NCBI RefSeq assembly: GCF_000219625.1
Contig: NC_018208.1
Coordinates: forward strand, 186,001 to 250,000
Direction: 5' to 3'
Origin: Zymoseptoria tritici IPO323
Taxonomy: Eukaryota > Ascomycota > Dothideomycetes > Mycosphaerellales > Mycosphaerellaceae
DNA length: 64,000 bases
This document shows, piece by piece, positions 54,707-64,000 of this stretch (the first letter of the stretch is position 1; every line of letters begins with the position of its first letter). Under the pieces are notes generated by a model. That model was not told the origin of the DNA, did no database searches, and saw nothing but the letters and a program-made list of their open reading frames with translations. Made by a program: the position numbers and the translations under genes.

Positions 54707-57700
54707 ATGAATCCACCGGACGGCTACCGTCGCGGAACTCCTGGGAATGCCACGCCTGGCGGAGGACAGTGGCCAGCGCCGCGACACGTCTCCGAGTCGC
54801 AGCGTGCCGTCGGAGGCTACATACCTCCTCCGCCTCCGCTCCAGTCGGTGCAGCCTCAGAACCATCACTTTCCGCCGCCTCCTCCACGACCACCATTGAG
54901 CGCGACCCAACCACATGCGCCATTCGTACCACCGCCTCCAGGGCAGCCCAATACGTACTGGAATCGCCAGCCGAACTATCCTCCGCCTCCGCCACAATCA
55001 CAAAGTCAGTCGCGCGAGCCACGAGCCTACGATCCGAGTGTATACTTCGAGTACAGCACATTGCCTCCTCTGAACGACAATGCGCCGTTGACTTCGGCGA
55101 CATACATACCCGATGGTTTGAGCTTTGGACCGGGTGTGGGGATACCAGGCCTGCATCAAAATGCTCCCTCTGGCAGGCCTGGCCATATGCCACAGCCTAG
55201 CTACTACAGAGGTGCTTCGGAGGATTTCTCGCACGATCCTATGCATCAGAGATATGAGGGCACATACAACAATCAGGACCCAGCTATGAACTGGTATCCT
55301 AACCATCCGCAGCCGGCTCAATCGGCACCGCCTTCTGGACAGGCGAGCTTTCCGCCTCCAACGCCTACGAATAGGAATAAGAATCTCATTCTGCCGGCGA
55401 AGGAGACGGAGCAGCATTCCTCTCTTGCCGGTGAGCGGCTGCCCTATCTCACGACAGCTTCTGCGGCAAAGAGCGACCCCAACCGAGAACACTCATCGTC
55501 GAGTGACGTCCCAGCATCTCCCCACGAGCAGCATTGGCCGGCAGAGCGTATTCAGGAATTTCTTACTCTGCACTCGTTTTCGAAAGAGTGGCTGATTGCG
55601 TTTCAACATTTGAATGTCTCTGGTGCTCAATTTTTGGATATTGGAAGAAGTGGAGGTCAGCGCAACATTGCATTTTTACCGCACACTCTTTTGCCGCAGG
55701 TCGCGAGGGAGTGCACTGCCAATGGTGCTGTGTGGGATTACACAAAGGAGCGAGAGGAAGGAAGACGACTGCGGCGGCTTGTCAGAGATGTGGTCAAGAC
55801 TGGAAATGCTGGAACTCCTCAGTCGGCCGTGGCGGGTAGCAACTCGAATTTGGCACCACGTGCAGCTGGGAGCGCAGGTACTGACGGTACGGTGGAGACA
55901 TCGCCGAACTATGCACGAGACATGACGGTGTTCGGCTCGACTCCCACGACTGCTGGTGGCGGTGACGACTCTCCTGGCAGAGGTATGCCTCCGTTGACTG
56001 TGTCGGGCAGGGCAACTGGCGGCTACAGGTCCATCACAATGGACTCGTACGATCATCGCAATCAACTTGCGGCGATTGGTGATCCGAAGCGGCAACCTTC
56101 CCCAAGTGGCAAGAGTGGAGATCCTGCGAGCAGTACCAAGTACGCAAGCAGTCCATCACAGAGCCCAGCTCTGATCAAGTCTAAGCCAAGTACGAACGGC
56201 CACCGTCGTAACCCAAGCAGTGGACACTTCCGTGGACCTAGCACTGACACGGTAGGCTCATCAACACATACAGGCCGATCTAGCGCTGGCTTGGCTTCAG
56301 GCCCCGATAGTCCGTACAACAAACCTATTGCGGAGGATTTCTACACTGGACGTCCAGCACACGATGGTGCCCGACCTCCACCGTCAGATAGTAGCGCACG
56401 TAGGCCAAGTCGAGACCCGCTTCCCACCAGCGCAAAGGAGCACAAAGGGATATGGGCGAAGTTCAGACGTGGGAAGAGGGACGAGGCTCAGCCTTCGCCT
56501 GAAGACGAGTTCCCGACCAGTCCGCAAGCTTTTCGCAATCCGTACAACAAGCCTGGTGCCGCATCTTCGGATTTATCCGTTAATGAAATGCGAAAGGCTC
56601 TGAGGAGAGAGTCTTCGGAGAACGTCCCCTCCGATACAAGAGGCAGGCAGACAGCCCGCGACGGCGACAAGAAGTACATCTTCGTCACGCCGGACGGTTG
56701 GAACTATCGCTTGATGGATATTAGCGACGTCGAGTCTGCAGACCAATTGCGCACTGTCATCTGCTACAATCTGGGCATCCCAATTGAGGCAACGGGAATT
56801 TCCATCTTCATGACCACGCCTGGGAAAGATGAGCACGAGGAGGAGCTGACAGATCAAATGCTCATGTCTGCGCGAGTTCGCATGGCTGATCCGCTGGGCA
56901 GCCTCAAGCTGTACGTGCGCGCGCCGAATGCCCTACTGGATCCGATTGAGAGTGCGGATGTCAACTTTGCGCAATCGCAGATGCACAAGACTTCGGTCTC
57001 GAGTGAAAGTACGAATGGTGTTCCGCTGGACAGCGGTACGAAGATGCAGGAGAATATGCTTCAGAATGACTTTCAGAATTTGCCTCACGATCAGCAGAAA
57101 GAACTCCTGGAGGCTCGCGCGGAGCAGCATAGAAAAGATACGGAGCGCAAAAGACTGGACTACCAGGCTCATCGCAAGTCCCAGCTTGTTGATAACGGCA
57201 AAGGCGGCAAGATTTACGACTTTGACAGTTCGCGCTCTACCGCCGCCCATGAACAGGACAGGCCTTCTGTGCAGCATCGTCCAGCCTCTTCGGGCTCCGC
57301 TGAGTTTGACAGAAAGACCGACAGCTTCCAGCCAATGCGGAGAGCACCTCCTGTGCCCGAACCCACGAACACATTGGTCAAAGTCAACAGTCTTAATCGG
57401 AAGCCCGTTGGTACCACTCGTACAAGCTGGCCGAGAACGGAAGATCCATGGAAGCGTATATCGGGCGGCTCGATCCGAGAGGAGAATAGCAAGAGACCCG
57501 CGAGCAAAGGCATCGGAGGAATTGGCGCTGCACTCGCCGGAGCCGGAAAGGCGGCTGGAGCTCTCGGTCATCCAAATAGCGCTCCAGTCACATCCTCTGG
57601 CCTGCAGAAGTTCAGCACCGTTGGCGATCTCCGTAGTGCGGGTGATCGTCCACGAGGTGCGTTGGCGTCCGTCGACTTCCAGCAACGGAGCAACTCCGGC

Positions 57701-60016
57701 GGTCGATCGAGTCCGAACGCTCCGAGAAGCCCTTTCACGATGTCCAAGGGAGGTCAGTCTTTCCGAGTTCCTGCTTATGAAGAGGACGAAGAGGAAGAGG
57801 ATGACGAAGATACGCTGAAAGCTTCGCAGAGGCCGAATCTGTCGTTGAGGACTCCGTCGAATCCGATGATTGCTAAGTTGCAGTCTGAAGGTCGATCACA
57901 CAGTCCGGAGCTGAGCCCGAATTCAGGCCGTGCAGCGACGTCTTTGAATAGGATGTCGAGCAAGCGCGGACCTTCTTTTGACGTGCCCGAGCATCAGGTC
58001 GAGTTTGCGCCGTCCCCGCATATTGGTCAGAACGATTCTGATGAGGATTCCGACGATGGACTGTTTGCTATTCCACTGCGAGGGCAGCAAAAAGACAAAG
58101 TCGTCCCTGAGACTCCAGTGTCAACTTCCAAACAAGATGTGACAGCGCCTACAGGATCGCCAGGCCGCTCACCTAACAGACCGGAGCTGAAGCTCAAGAC
58201 ATCCCGAGCAAACGTCCGCTTCGACTCGCCCAAGCTCATGCCGCAAGAGCGCATCACTAGCTTCGAAGACGACGAGTTCGATCCCATGATTTGGGGACCA
58301 CAGTCTACCTCTTCTGGCGGACCATGGTCGAATGATTCGCCTGACGACTACGCCAAGTTCAACAGAAGGGAAAGCTTCGCAAGTGATATCTGGGCCAATC
58401 GTCCTCCTGTCGAAGACATCGCCGAGCGTCTGGACAATTTCTTCCCGAACGTTGATCTCGATCAGCCTATGGGAGAAGATGCCGAGGGTGGTGAAGCTAG
58501 CCCTGACACAAATGACCGGTCTACCCTGCGGCCTAAAGCCTCAATTTCCGACTTGGGCAGTAGTCGAAGCGTGTCACCTCAGCCCAGCGACGAGGGTGCG
58601 GGAGAGACCCTGGGCAGTGACGAATCCACCTTGCGTGGTGGGACGATTTCATCAGTCGCTCATCGCAGCGTTCGCAAATCGGGTGGTTTGGGCAGGACCA
58701 AGAGCATTCGCGATGTGGTGAAGAACAACTACTCGCACCTTGGCGGTCCATCCCAGCATCCATCCGTGTCCTCACGCAATTCGAGCCGCCAGCCCAGCAT
58801 CACTGGACTACCCACCCACAATGCTCTTACCAACAGGGTTAGCACCCTCCGTAACGACGTCACGTCCTCGATTGTTCGGCGCAAGAGTACGAAGATGTTC
58901 GGCGCCAAGATCGAGCAGGTCAAGCCGCAGCGCGGTAGTCGTCTCATCAATAATCTGGAGACGATCCCGCAAGATACCATTCCCAGTGGGAGTGTTCAGC
59001 ATGTCAGACCCGAGCGGCAGCCGACCTTCAAATGGATGCGTGGTCAACTTATCGGCAAAGGCACTTTTGGTCGCGTCTATTTGGGCATGAACACCACCAC
59101 GGGAGAGCTGCTCGCCGTCAAGCAAGTCGAGGTCAACCATAAAGGGCAGAGCGCAGACCCGAACAAGATCCGGGAGATGGTGAAAGCCTTGGATCAGGAG
59201 ATCGACACGATGCAGCACTTGGACCATGTGAACATCGTGCAATACCTTGGTTGCGAGAAGAAAGAGTACAGCATTTCTATCTTCCTCGAGTACATCTCTG
59301 GTGGCAGCGTCGGCTCCTGTCTCCGAAAGCACGGCAAATTCGAGGAACCTGTCGTCAGCTCGCTCACTCGGCAGACACTCGGTGGTCTAGCTTACCTTCA
59401 CAGCGAAGGCATCCTCCATCGCGACTTGAAAGCCGACAACATCCTCCTCGACCTCGATGGGACCTGCAAAATCTCTGACTTTGGCATTTCCAAACGTAGC
59501 GCGAACCCTTATAACAACGACATCACCAATAGCATGCAAGGCAGCGTCTTCTGGATGGCTCCCGAAGTCATCCGCGCGCAGTCCCAAGCACTCAGCGTAC
59601 CCTCCGGTGCGAACGATGGTGTGGACGTCCGCATGAGCCAGGGCTACAGTGCCAAAGTCGACATCTGGTCGCTGGGCTGTGTCGTGCTGGAGATGTTTGC
59701 TGGACGCCGACCGTGGAGCAAAGAAGAGGCCATCGGCGCGATTTACAAGTTGGGCAGTCTGAACCAGGCGCCGCCCATTCCGGATGATGTTTCGACTGTT
59801 GTGGGGCCGGCGGCGTTGAGCTTTATGTATGATTGCTTTACGATGTGAGTGGAATCCTGCTGATTTTGCGTGATTGGATGCTGACATGTTTGATGTAGTC
59901 AACCGGGCGAGAGACCTACGGCGGAAACGTTGCTTCGTGCTCCGTTCTGCATTTTCGATCCGCATTACAATTTCTTGGATACTGAATTGTATGCGAAGAT
60001 CCGTGGAGCGTTCTGA
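54707..60016 (+). CDS. BCK1: BCK1-type MAP kinase kinase kinase (cell-wall integrity)
   Basis: BCK1 relays protein kinase C signals to MKK1/2 and the SLT2 MAP kinase in the cell-wall integrity pathway. The model is join(54707..59844,59899..60016), giving 1751 aa. A proline-rich N-terminus precedes a SAM-like segment (about 275-340, HWPAERIQEFLTLHSFSKEW). A Ras-association-like region follows (about 655-740, KKYIFVTPDGWNYRLMDISD). Long disordered Ser-rich stretches with an acidic run (EEDEEEEDDEDT) follow. The kinase domain is at about 1440-1745: glycine loop GKGTFGRVYLG, ATP Lys 1472, catalytic Asp 1573 in HRDLKADN, DFG Asp 1591. The last exon supplies QPGERPTAETLLRAPF and ends KIRGAF. The size and kinase placement fit BCK1 rather than STE11. 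Confidence 0.93.
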
Positions 60017-60383
60017 GCGCAGCATAGGAAAGTGTATGGGAGAGAGTTGGTTTGGAGAGCGGGCGCTGTGTTCTGGAAACCAGCGTGACGTACTAATGAT
60101 TTACGGATGGGATGACATGTGTCTCGATGACGGCGCGAAGACTTTTATCAGCAGTTGAGACAGTCCGTAAGAAAAGGCATTGGCAGGAAGTGCTGCAAAC
60201 GCAGTGAAGGGAGAAAACGGCGTCTCATTATGGAAGGTAGGCTTTGCAGTCATAGTGGCCTCTATGGCGCAGGCGTGTTGTTGCTATTGAGGTGAGTGCG
60301 AATTCTTCTTATCTGCTTCTTTCCGCTTTTCTGGCATGTGATGCGCCAAGTCTGGCAGCTTCGTTCATTCACTCGCAACATCC
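60017..60383. other. intergenic, no supported gene
   Basis: About 370 bases between two plus-strand genes: 3' UTR of BCK1 and promoter of the next gene. Nothing distinctive. Confidence 0.5.
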
Positions 60384-61457
60384 ATGCAAACCTTATCTCG
60401 CGGTCCGTCGCTTTGCGATGCAGATCATACGTTCAAGACACTACCGGGACCTACAAACATCGATAACGCATTTGCCGACCTCGCAGTCTCTGCTCCATGC
60501 TTCGAACACTTGACCATACAACACAGCCCGTGCGTCTCCTTACGACATCTGCCTCAAATGAACCCTCCGAACGCACTTCGGTGCAGCACCTGCTGCGAAC
60601 CCAACCACACTTCACTCTACTGCCCTACACTCGGAGACGATACACCGGCGAGGCAATTCGCAATCGAGGCTCGGCGTCTGCTCGCACTCGAACCGGCCGC
60701 ACGATCCGCCCTCATGCACGGAGTGCCCCTTACAAGTCCCATCTGCGCGCAGCATCGCCAGCGAGGGCTTGACAAGATCCGTGTCGAAGAGCTCACCAAC
60801 TCGAATCATGTGGCATCTATCCTGCAGCATCGCGCTTTGATGCCAACATGTTGGGCCTGCGCCTTGGGGTGGTTTCGAGAGATGGGAAATCCAGTGTGGC
60901 CATTCGACACCTGTACATGCGCGGCCACTGTCTTCGACGACAAGACGTGCGCTTGGTGCGCATTGGCGGACCTCCAGCAGCGCAGAAAGGACTACCTCGC
61001 GGCGTACCGGCGGCTAGTCCCAGTCCCGGACATCAAAGGAGGGCAGCCCACCACACAGTCAATGCTTCTATGCGCCTGCGGGAAATGGCCAATGTGGCCC
61101 TACGAAGTCTTGAGAGTATGCGCAGGTTGCCATGGTGCGGTCACTGTGCCGCTTCATGCGCTTGATGGAGTGACGCATCTTGCTTGTACGATCGGGAACC
61201 CTAGTCGCAGACTCGTCGGTGAGGGCGAATCGATGAACATTCAATTGACTGGCTCAAGACTCGAGTGCATTGCGCATCCTATGAGGCCGCTGGTACAGAG
61301 CTTGGGCGAGCAGCAGGTATTCTTGGCAGCGAAGAGAGCACAGGATTTGGCGCGGGCGAAATTGCAGTCACTTGACAATGGACACACTCCCGGCAAGCAG
61401 ACGCCTGGGAACGGGCAGCCGCCTGAAGACGGGAAGACACCTAGCATGGGCACTTGA
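60384..61457 (+). CDS. cysteine-rich orphan with multiple CxxC pairs
   Basis: I recognise no family. The single exon encodes up to 357 aa from the ATG at 60384; a second ATG at 60558 (MNPPNALRCSTCC) is an alternative start, just before the Cys-rich part. Paired cysteines recur: CSTCC, CWAC, CTCAA, CAWC, CACG and CAGC, spaced along residues 65-255, with a few His (PICAQHRQRG) that could help bind zinc. The region resembles a series of treble-clef or zinc-ribbon knuckles but matches none I can name. The C-terminus is a Pro/Gly/Lys-rich disordered tail (GHTPGKQTPGNGQ). No signal peptide is seen, so a nuclear or cytosolic protein is likely. Confidence 0.65.
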   Translation: MQTLSRGPSLCDADHTFKTLPGPTNIDNAFADLAVSAPCFEHLTIQHSPCVSLRHLPQMNPPNALRCSTCCEPNHTSLYCPTLGDDTPARQFAIEARRLLALEPAARSALMHGVPLTSPICAQHRQRGLDKIRVEELTNSNHVASILQHRALMPTCWACALGWFREMGNPVWPFDTCTCAATVFDDKTCAWCALADLQQRRKDYLAAYRRLVPVPDIKGGQPTTQSMLLCACGKWPMWPYEVLRVCAGCHGAVTVPLHALDGVTHLACTIGNPSRRLVGEGESMNIQLTGSRLECIAHPMRPLVQSLGEQQVFLAAKRAQDLARAKLQSLDNGHTPGKQTPGNGQPPEDGKTPSMGT

Positions 61458-62294
61458 AGCACGGCAAATGGACTCCATGGCAGCTCAGACTGGGATCGGC
61501 AGAAGAGCTCGGGCAACTGGATAGACGACCGGTGTCGAGATGACGAGCCAAGACGATACTGCGCAAGGACAGGTCATATCGCATCATTGTCCATGGCTCC
61601 GGACATGTGGCCATGGATATTGACCTCAGCCTGAGCAGATAGGCAGCGTCAACGAGATGATGTCTTGTGTTGGAACATTGGCGTAATAGACATCGCGAAC
61701 AGTGGAAAGGCCAAGGTGCCCACTCAGCGACTTTTGTTTTAGCGATATACTCGATGCCTTGCCTTTGGTTGGCATCGTCGAGGATTGTGTTGATGAAAGG
61801 CACAATCAGCGGAATCGGATTGAGCGATACACTCCCCTCACTCAAAGGCGATCGAATGGCACACACGAGGTACAACGTTTTGTACAATAGTATCGTACTG
61901 TTCCTTCACATGGGCCAGCGAAAAGGTAGACCTGCGTGTGGATCCTCACCGATCCCGATCGAAACTTGATACATACTTATCATGTCGAACAAACGTGATG
62001 ATCAAGTCGAGAAGCACCGACGAAGTAATACAATCAAGCTCGTGTTGGGGAGTGAGGCAGGTCAGGTGAAGTAGTATGGACAAACAGATGTATGCTTCTA
62101 TTTTGATCGAGCTAATCCATCCCAAAGTCGGCCGCGTACGGCAAGAATATAAAGTAGGAGAGGGTTATAGCTACAAATATGATATGAGATGCCCCGCGGG
62201 GCTTGTTCAATGAGTGACTGCCGTTCAATGCTTTTCCTTCCACTTCGCTTCCTCCACCATCTCATCTCCGTCTTTCATGGACAACAAAGACTCT
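61458..62294. other. intergenic, no supported gene
   Basis: About 840 bases between convergent genes. Frames at 61441-61887 and 61667-61969 overlap on opposite strands without features. Probably 3' UTRs. Confidence 0.5.
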
Positions 62295-64000
62295 CTAGTT
62301 GCCGGCCCTTCGTACGCGGCGGTACGAGTATGGGTATGGCTGAGTGTTGCCGGGACCTTGTTTAGGACCTTGGCCTGGTAGCTTTGGTCCTTGGCCGCCT
62401 GGAGGCTTTGGGCCTGGACCGGCTGGAGGCTTTGGGCCTTTGCCGCCTGGAGGCTTTGGGCCTGGACCGCCTGGGAATCCCGGAAGCTTTGGGATGGGTC
62501 CTGGGCCTGCGTTCTCACCCGGACCGCCTGGTCCAGCGGGCAGGTTGTCATATTGGTCATATGTCGGAGGTTGGTAGTATGACGGAGGCTGGTAGTATGA
62601 CGGAGGGGTGGGCGCTGAAGTGGAGCTGGTTGTGGAAGTCATCATGGTCGTGGAAACAGTCACAGTGGTCATGCTGCCTGATTGCGCGGATGAGCTCTGG
62701 AAGCTTGCGGTGCTAGTGGAAGCGGCGCCGGTTGTAGAGGTCGGTGTAACACCGCTAGCCTCGACAGTGGTGGTCGACTGCTGGGTTGAGGTTGCGCTGC
62801 CAGTGCCGGTCACGGAAGAGGAAGTGATCTGGCTAGCGGAAGAGATCGACCCGGATGCAGAGGAGCTTACAGCGCTGCCGGTCGTGGACTGGCTGATGGA
62901 GGAAGTTGGTACAGATCCCGTTGAGCTGGAGGCACTGCCGGTTGTGGACTGGCTGACGGAAGAAGTGCTAGTGACACTCTGGCTGGAGGAAGTGCCGGTA
63001 GGGGTAACACTGCTAGTGCCCTGGGTGCCAGTAGACGAAACAGATCCGCTTTGGCTAGTCGATTGCGTCGAAGATTGAGATCCAGACGTCGCGGAGGACA
63101 CAGGCGTGCTAATGGAGGTTGAGATCGTGCTCTGGCTAGTCTGCGTGTTCGATACGGTTCCAGTGGAGGAAACAGATCCCGATGTCGCAGAGGAAACAGT
63201 CATGCTGAGAGAGGTCGAGATTGTGCTCTGGCTAGTCTGTGTGCCAGATGCGGTTCCAGTGGAGGATTTGGATGCGGACATCGAAGACGAAACAGGCGTG
63301 CTGATGGAGGTCGAGAACGGGCTCTGGCTAGTCTGGGTTCCAGTGGAAGACAGCGATCCTGAGGTCATGGAAGAGACGGATGCACTAGAAGAGGCAGTCA
63401 TGCTTCCGCTAGATTGCGTAGCAGATGTGCTTCCCGATGTGCTGGTGATCCCGGTCGAGGTCTGCGATACAGAGCTAGAAAGTTGCGTTGTGCTTGTTGG
63501 AGTCACAGCGCTGCCCTCGGTGAAGCTAGCACTCTGGCTTGTGGTCTGCTGCGCGGAAGATGTGGTGCCGGTCTGGGTGCCAGATGAAGAGCTCTGAGTG
63601 TTTGTCTGAGATGTAGCCGTGTTGGATTCAGTAGCCGAAGTCTCCTGCGCCGACGATGTGCTGCCGGTCTGAGTGCTCTGGCTGTTCGTCTGAGATCCAG
63701 TGGTCTGGCTCTGGCTTGTGCTGCCGGTCTGAGTGGCGGTCTGAGTGCTCTGAGTGTTGCTCTGAGTGGTCTGGCTCTGGCTTGAGCTGCCGGTCTGAGT
63801 GGCGGTCTGAGTGCTCTGGCTGTTTGTCTGAAGGCTCTGGCTCTGGCTAGTGACGCTGTTGGTGTTGGATGCGGTGTTGCCTTGAGTAGTGCTGAATCCA
63901 GTCTGGCTAGTCTGGGAAGTCTTGGAAGTGCTCAAGCTTGAACCAGGGGTCGTGCTGCTGATATCGGAGGAAGTCGATGCTCCGGAAGTGGAGCTCACAG
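62295..64000 (-). CDS. repetitive Ser/Thr-rich surface protein, 5' end beyond the window
   Basis: The gene is partial: the frame is open to the last base of the window and its start lies outside. The visible part, about 567 aa, is almost entirely Ser, Thr, Gly and Gln, as in heavily O-glycosylated wall or adhesin proteins. Two periodicities are seen in the DNA: a 96-bp unit (32 aa) repeated three times near 63130-63420 and a 66-bp unit (22 aa) near 63721-63850. The C-terminal 100 residues differ: three PPSYYQ-type repeats, then a Gly/Pro/Lys collagen-like stretch (GPGPKPPGGKGPKPPAGPG) and a basic end, RRVRRAGN. There is no hydrophobic C-terminus for a GPI anchor. The signal peptide, if any, is off-window. 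Confidence 0.75.
   Translation of the reverse strand, partial: VSSTSGASTSSDISSTTPGSSLSTSKTSQTSQTGFSTTQGNTASNTNSVTSQSQSLQTNSQSTQTATQTGSSSQSQTTQSNTQSTQTATQTGSTSQSQTTGSQTNSQSTQTGSTSSAQETSATESNTATSQTNTQSSSSGTQTGTTSSAQQTTSQSASFTEGSAVTPTSTTQLSSSVSQTSTGITSTSGSTSATQSSGSMTASSSASVSSMTSGSLSSTGTQTSQSPFSTSISTPVSSSMSASKSSTGTASGTQTSQSTISTSLSMTVSSATSGSVSSTGTVSNTQTSQSTISTSISTPVSSATSGSQSSTQSTSQSGSVSSTGTQGTSSVTPTGTSSSQSVTSTSSVSQSTTGSASSSTGSVPTSSISQSTTGSAVSSSASGSISSASQITSSSVTGTGSATSTQQSTTTVEASGVTPTSTTGAASTSTASFQSSSAQSGSMTTVTVSTTMMTSTTSSTSAPTPPSYYQPPSYYQPPTYDQYDNLPAGPGGPGENAGPGPIPKLPGFPGGPGPKPPGGKGPKPPAGPGPKPPGGQGPKLPGQGPKQGPGNTQPYPYSYRRVRRAGN
63130..63420 (-). repeat. 96-bp coding tandem repeat (three units)
   Basis: CTCTGGCTAGTCT starts at 63130, 63226 and 63322, exactly 96 bp apart, and the intervening sequence is similar. 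Each unit encodes a 32-residue Ser/Thr block with the pattern TSxSTxVSS. The copies differ by substitutions. Confidence 0.8.
63721..63850 (-). repeat. 66-bp coding tandem repeat
   Basis: CTGCCGGTCTGAGTGGCGGT occurs at 63721 and 63787, 66 bp apart, with near-identical continuation. Each unit encodes 22 residues of the pattern TQTATQTGSSSQSQTT. Such repeats commonly vary in copy number between strains. Confidence 0.8.

Noticed and set aside
62608..63597. Two plus-strand frames (156 and 163 codons) over the Ser/Thr-rich gene, acidic and periodic
   Set aside because: Periodicity comes from the coding repeats on the other strand; no start context or independent features.
1..64000. tRNA genes, transposons and CRISPR-like arrays
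   Set aside because: I looked for B-box-like GGTTCGAATCC strings, reverse transcriptase or transposase motifs and spaced repeats and found none convincing; a dedicated scan could still find a divergent one.

Overview
The window reads as nuclear DNA of a filamentous ascomycete (Pezizomycotina), most likely a dothideomycete; the class-level call is inference. The support is: intron-containing genes with short introns (mostly 48-70 nt, GTATGT/GTGAGT donors, CTAAC/CTGAC-like branch sites, CAG/TAG acceptors); a white-collar-1 photoreceptor; a Zn2Cys6 regulator; an RRM-bearing RNA-dependent RNA polymerase; a GH18 chitinase; and long Ser/Thr-rich secreted proteins. I saw no tRNA, rRNA, CRISPR array, transposase or reverse transcriptase. 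Exon boundaries were derived by hand from splice motifs, reading phase and family conservation. Several apparent ORF starts in this region are TTG/GTG, so only ATG starts were used.

Region 1-16 kb: ribosomal protein L29 (RPL29, 7-nt first exon), mitochondrial aconitase, the Bud20 zinc-finger ribosome-export factor, a tandem pair of diverged coiled-coil paralogues with no recognisable family, prefoldin subunit 6 (four introns in a 348-nt CDS) and a TIP20/RINT1 vesicle-tethering subunit. The stretches 9.1-11.6 kb and 12.2-13.2 kb are gene-poor.

Region 16-30 kb: RdRP (five exons, DLDGD catalytic motif), a proline-rich unknown, an SDR whose catalytic Tyr appears replaced by His, a MICOS apolipoprotein-O-like subunit facing the mitochondrial intermediate peptidase OCT1 across a 168-bp divergent promoter, an unknown 337-aa protein and a weakly supported small spliced gene.

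Region 30-46 kb: a Zn2Cys6 transcription factor and a class II aldolase-fold protein that converge with 3 bp between their stop codons, a dimeric alpha/beta-barrel protein, WC-1 (LOV-PAS-PAS-GATA), a molybdopterin oxidoreductase with an apparent 1-nt frameshift, a Kex2-type cysteine-rich secreted peptide precursor, and an FMN-dependent alpha-hydroxyacid enzyme.

Region 46-64 kb: a Ras-like GTPase without a CaaX box, a 119-bp tandem duplication, then a run with a cell-wall theme: GH18 chitinase, a secreted protein with two CBM18 chitin-binding modules, a BCK1-type MAPKKK of the cell-wall integrity pathway, a cysteine-rich orphan, and a repetitive Ser/Thr-rich surface protein cut off by the window end. 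Housekeeping genes dominate. The most unusual items are the tandem coiled-coil paralogues, the small processed cysteine-rich peptide, the His-substituted SDR, the CaaX-less Ras and the repetitive wall proteins.
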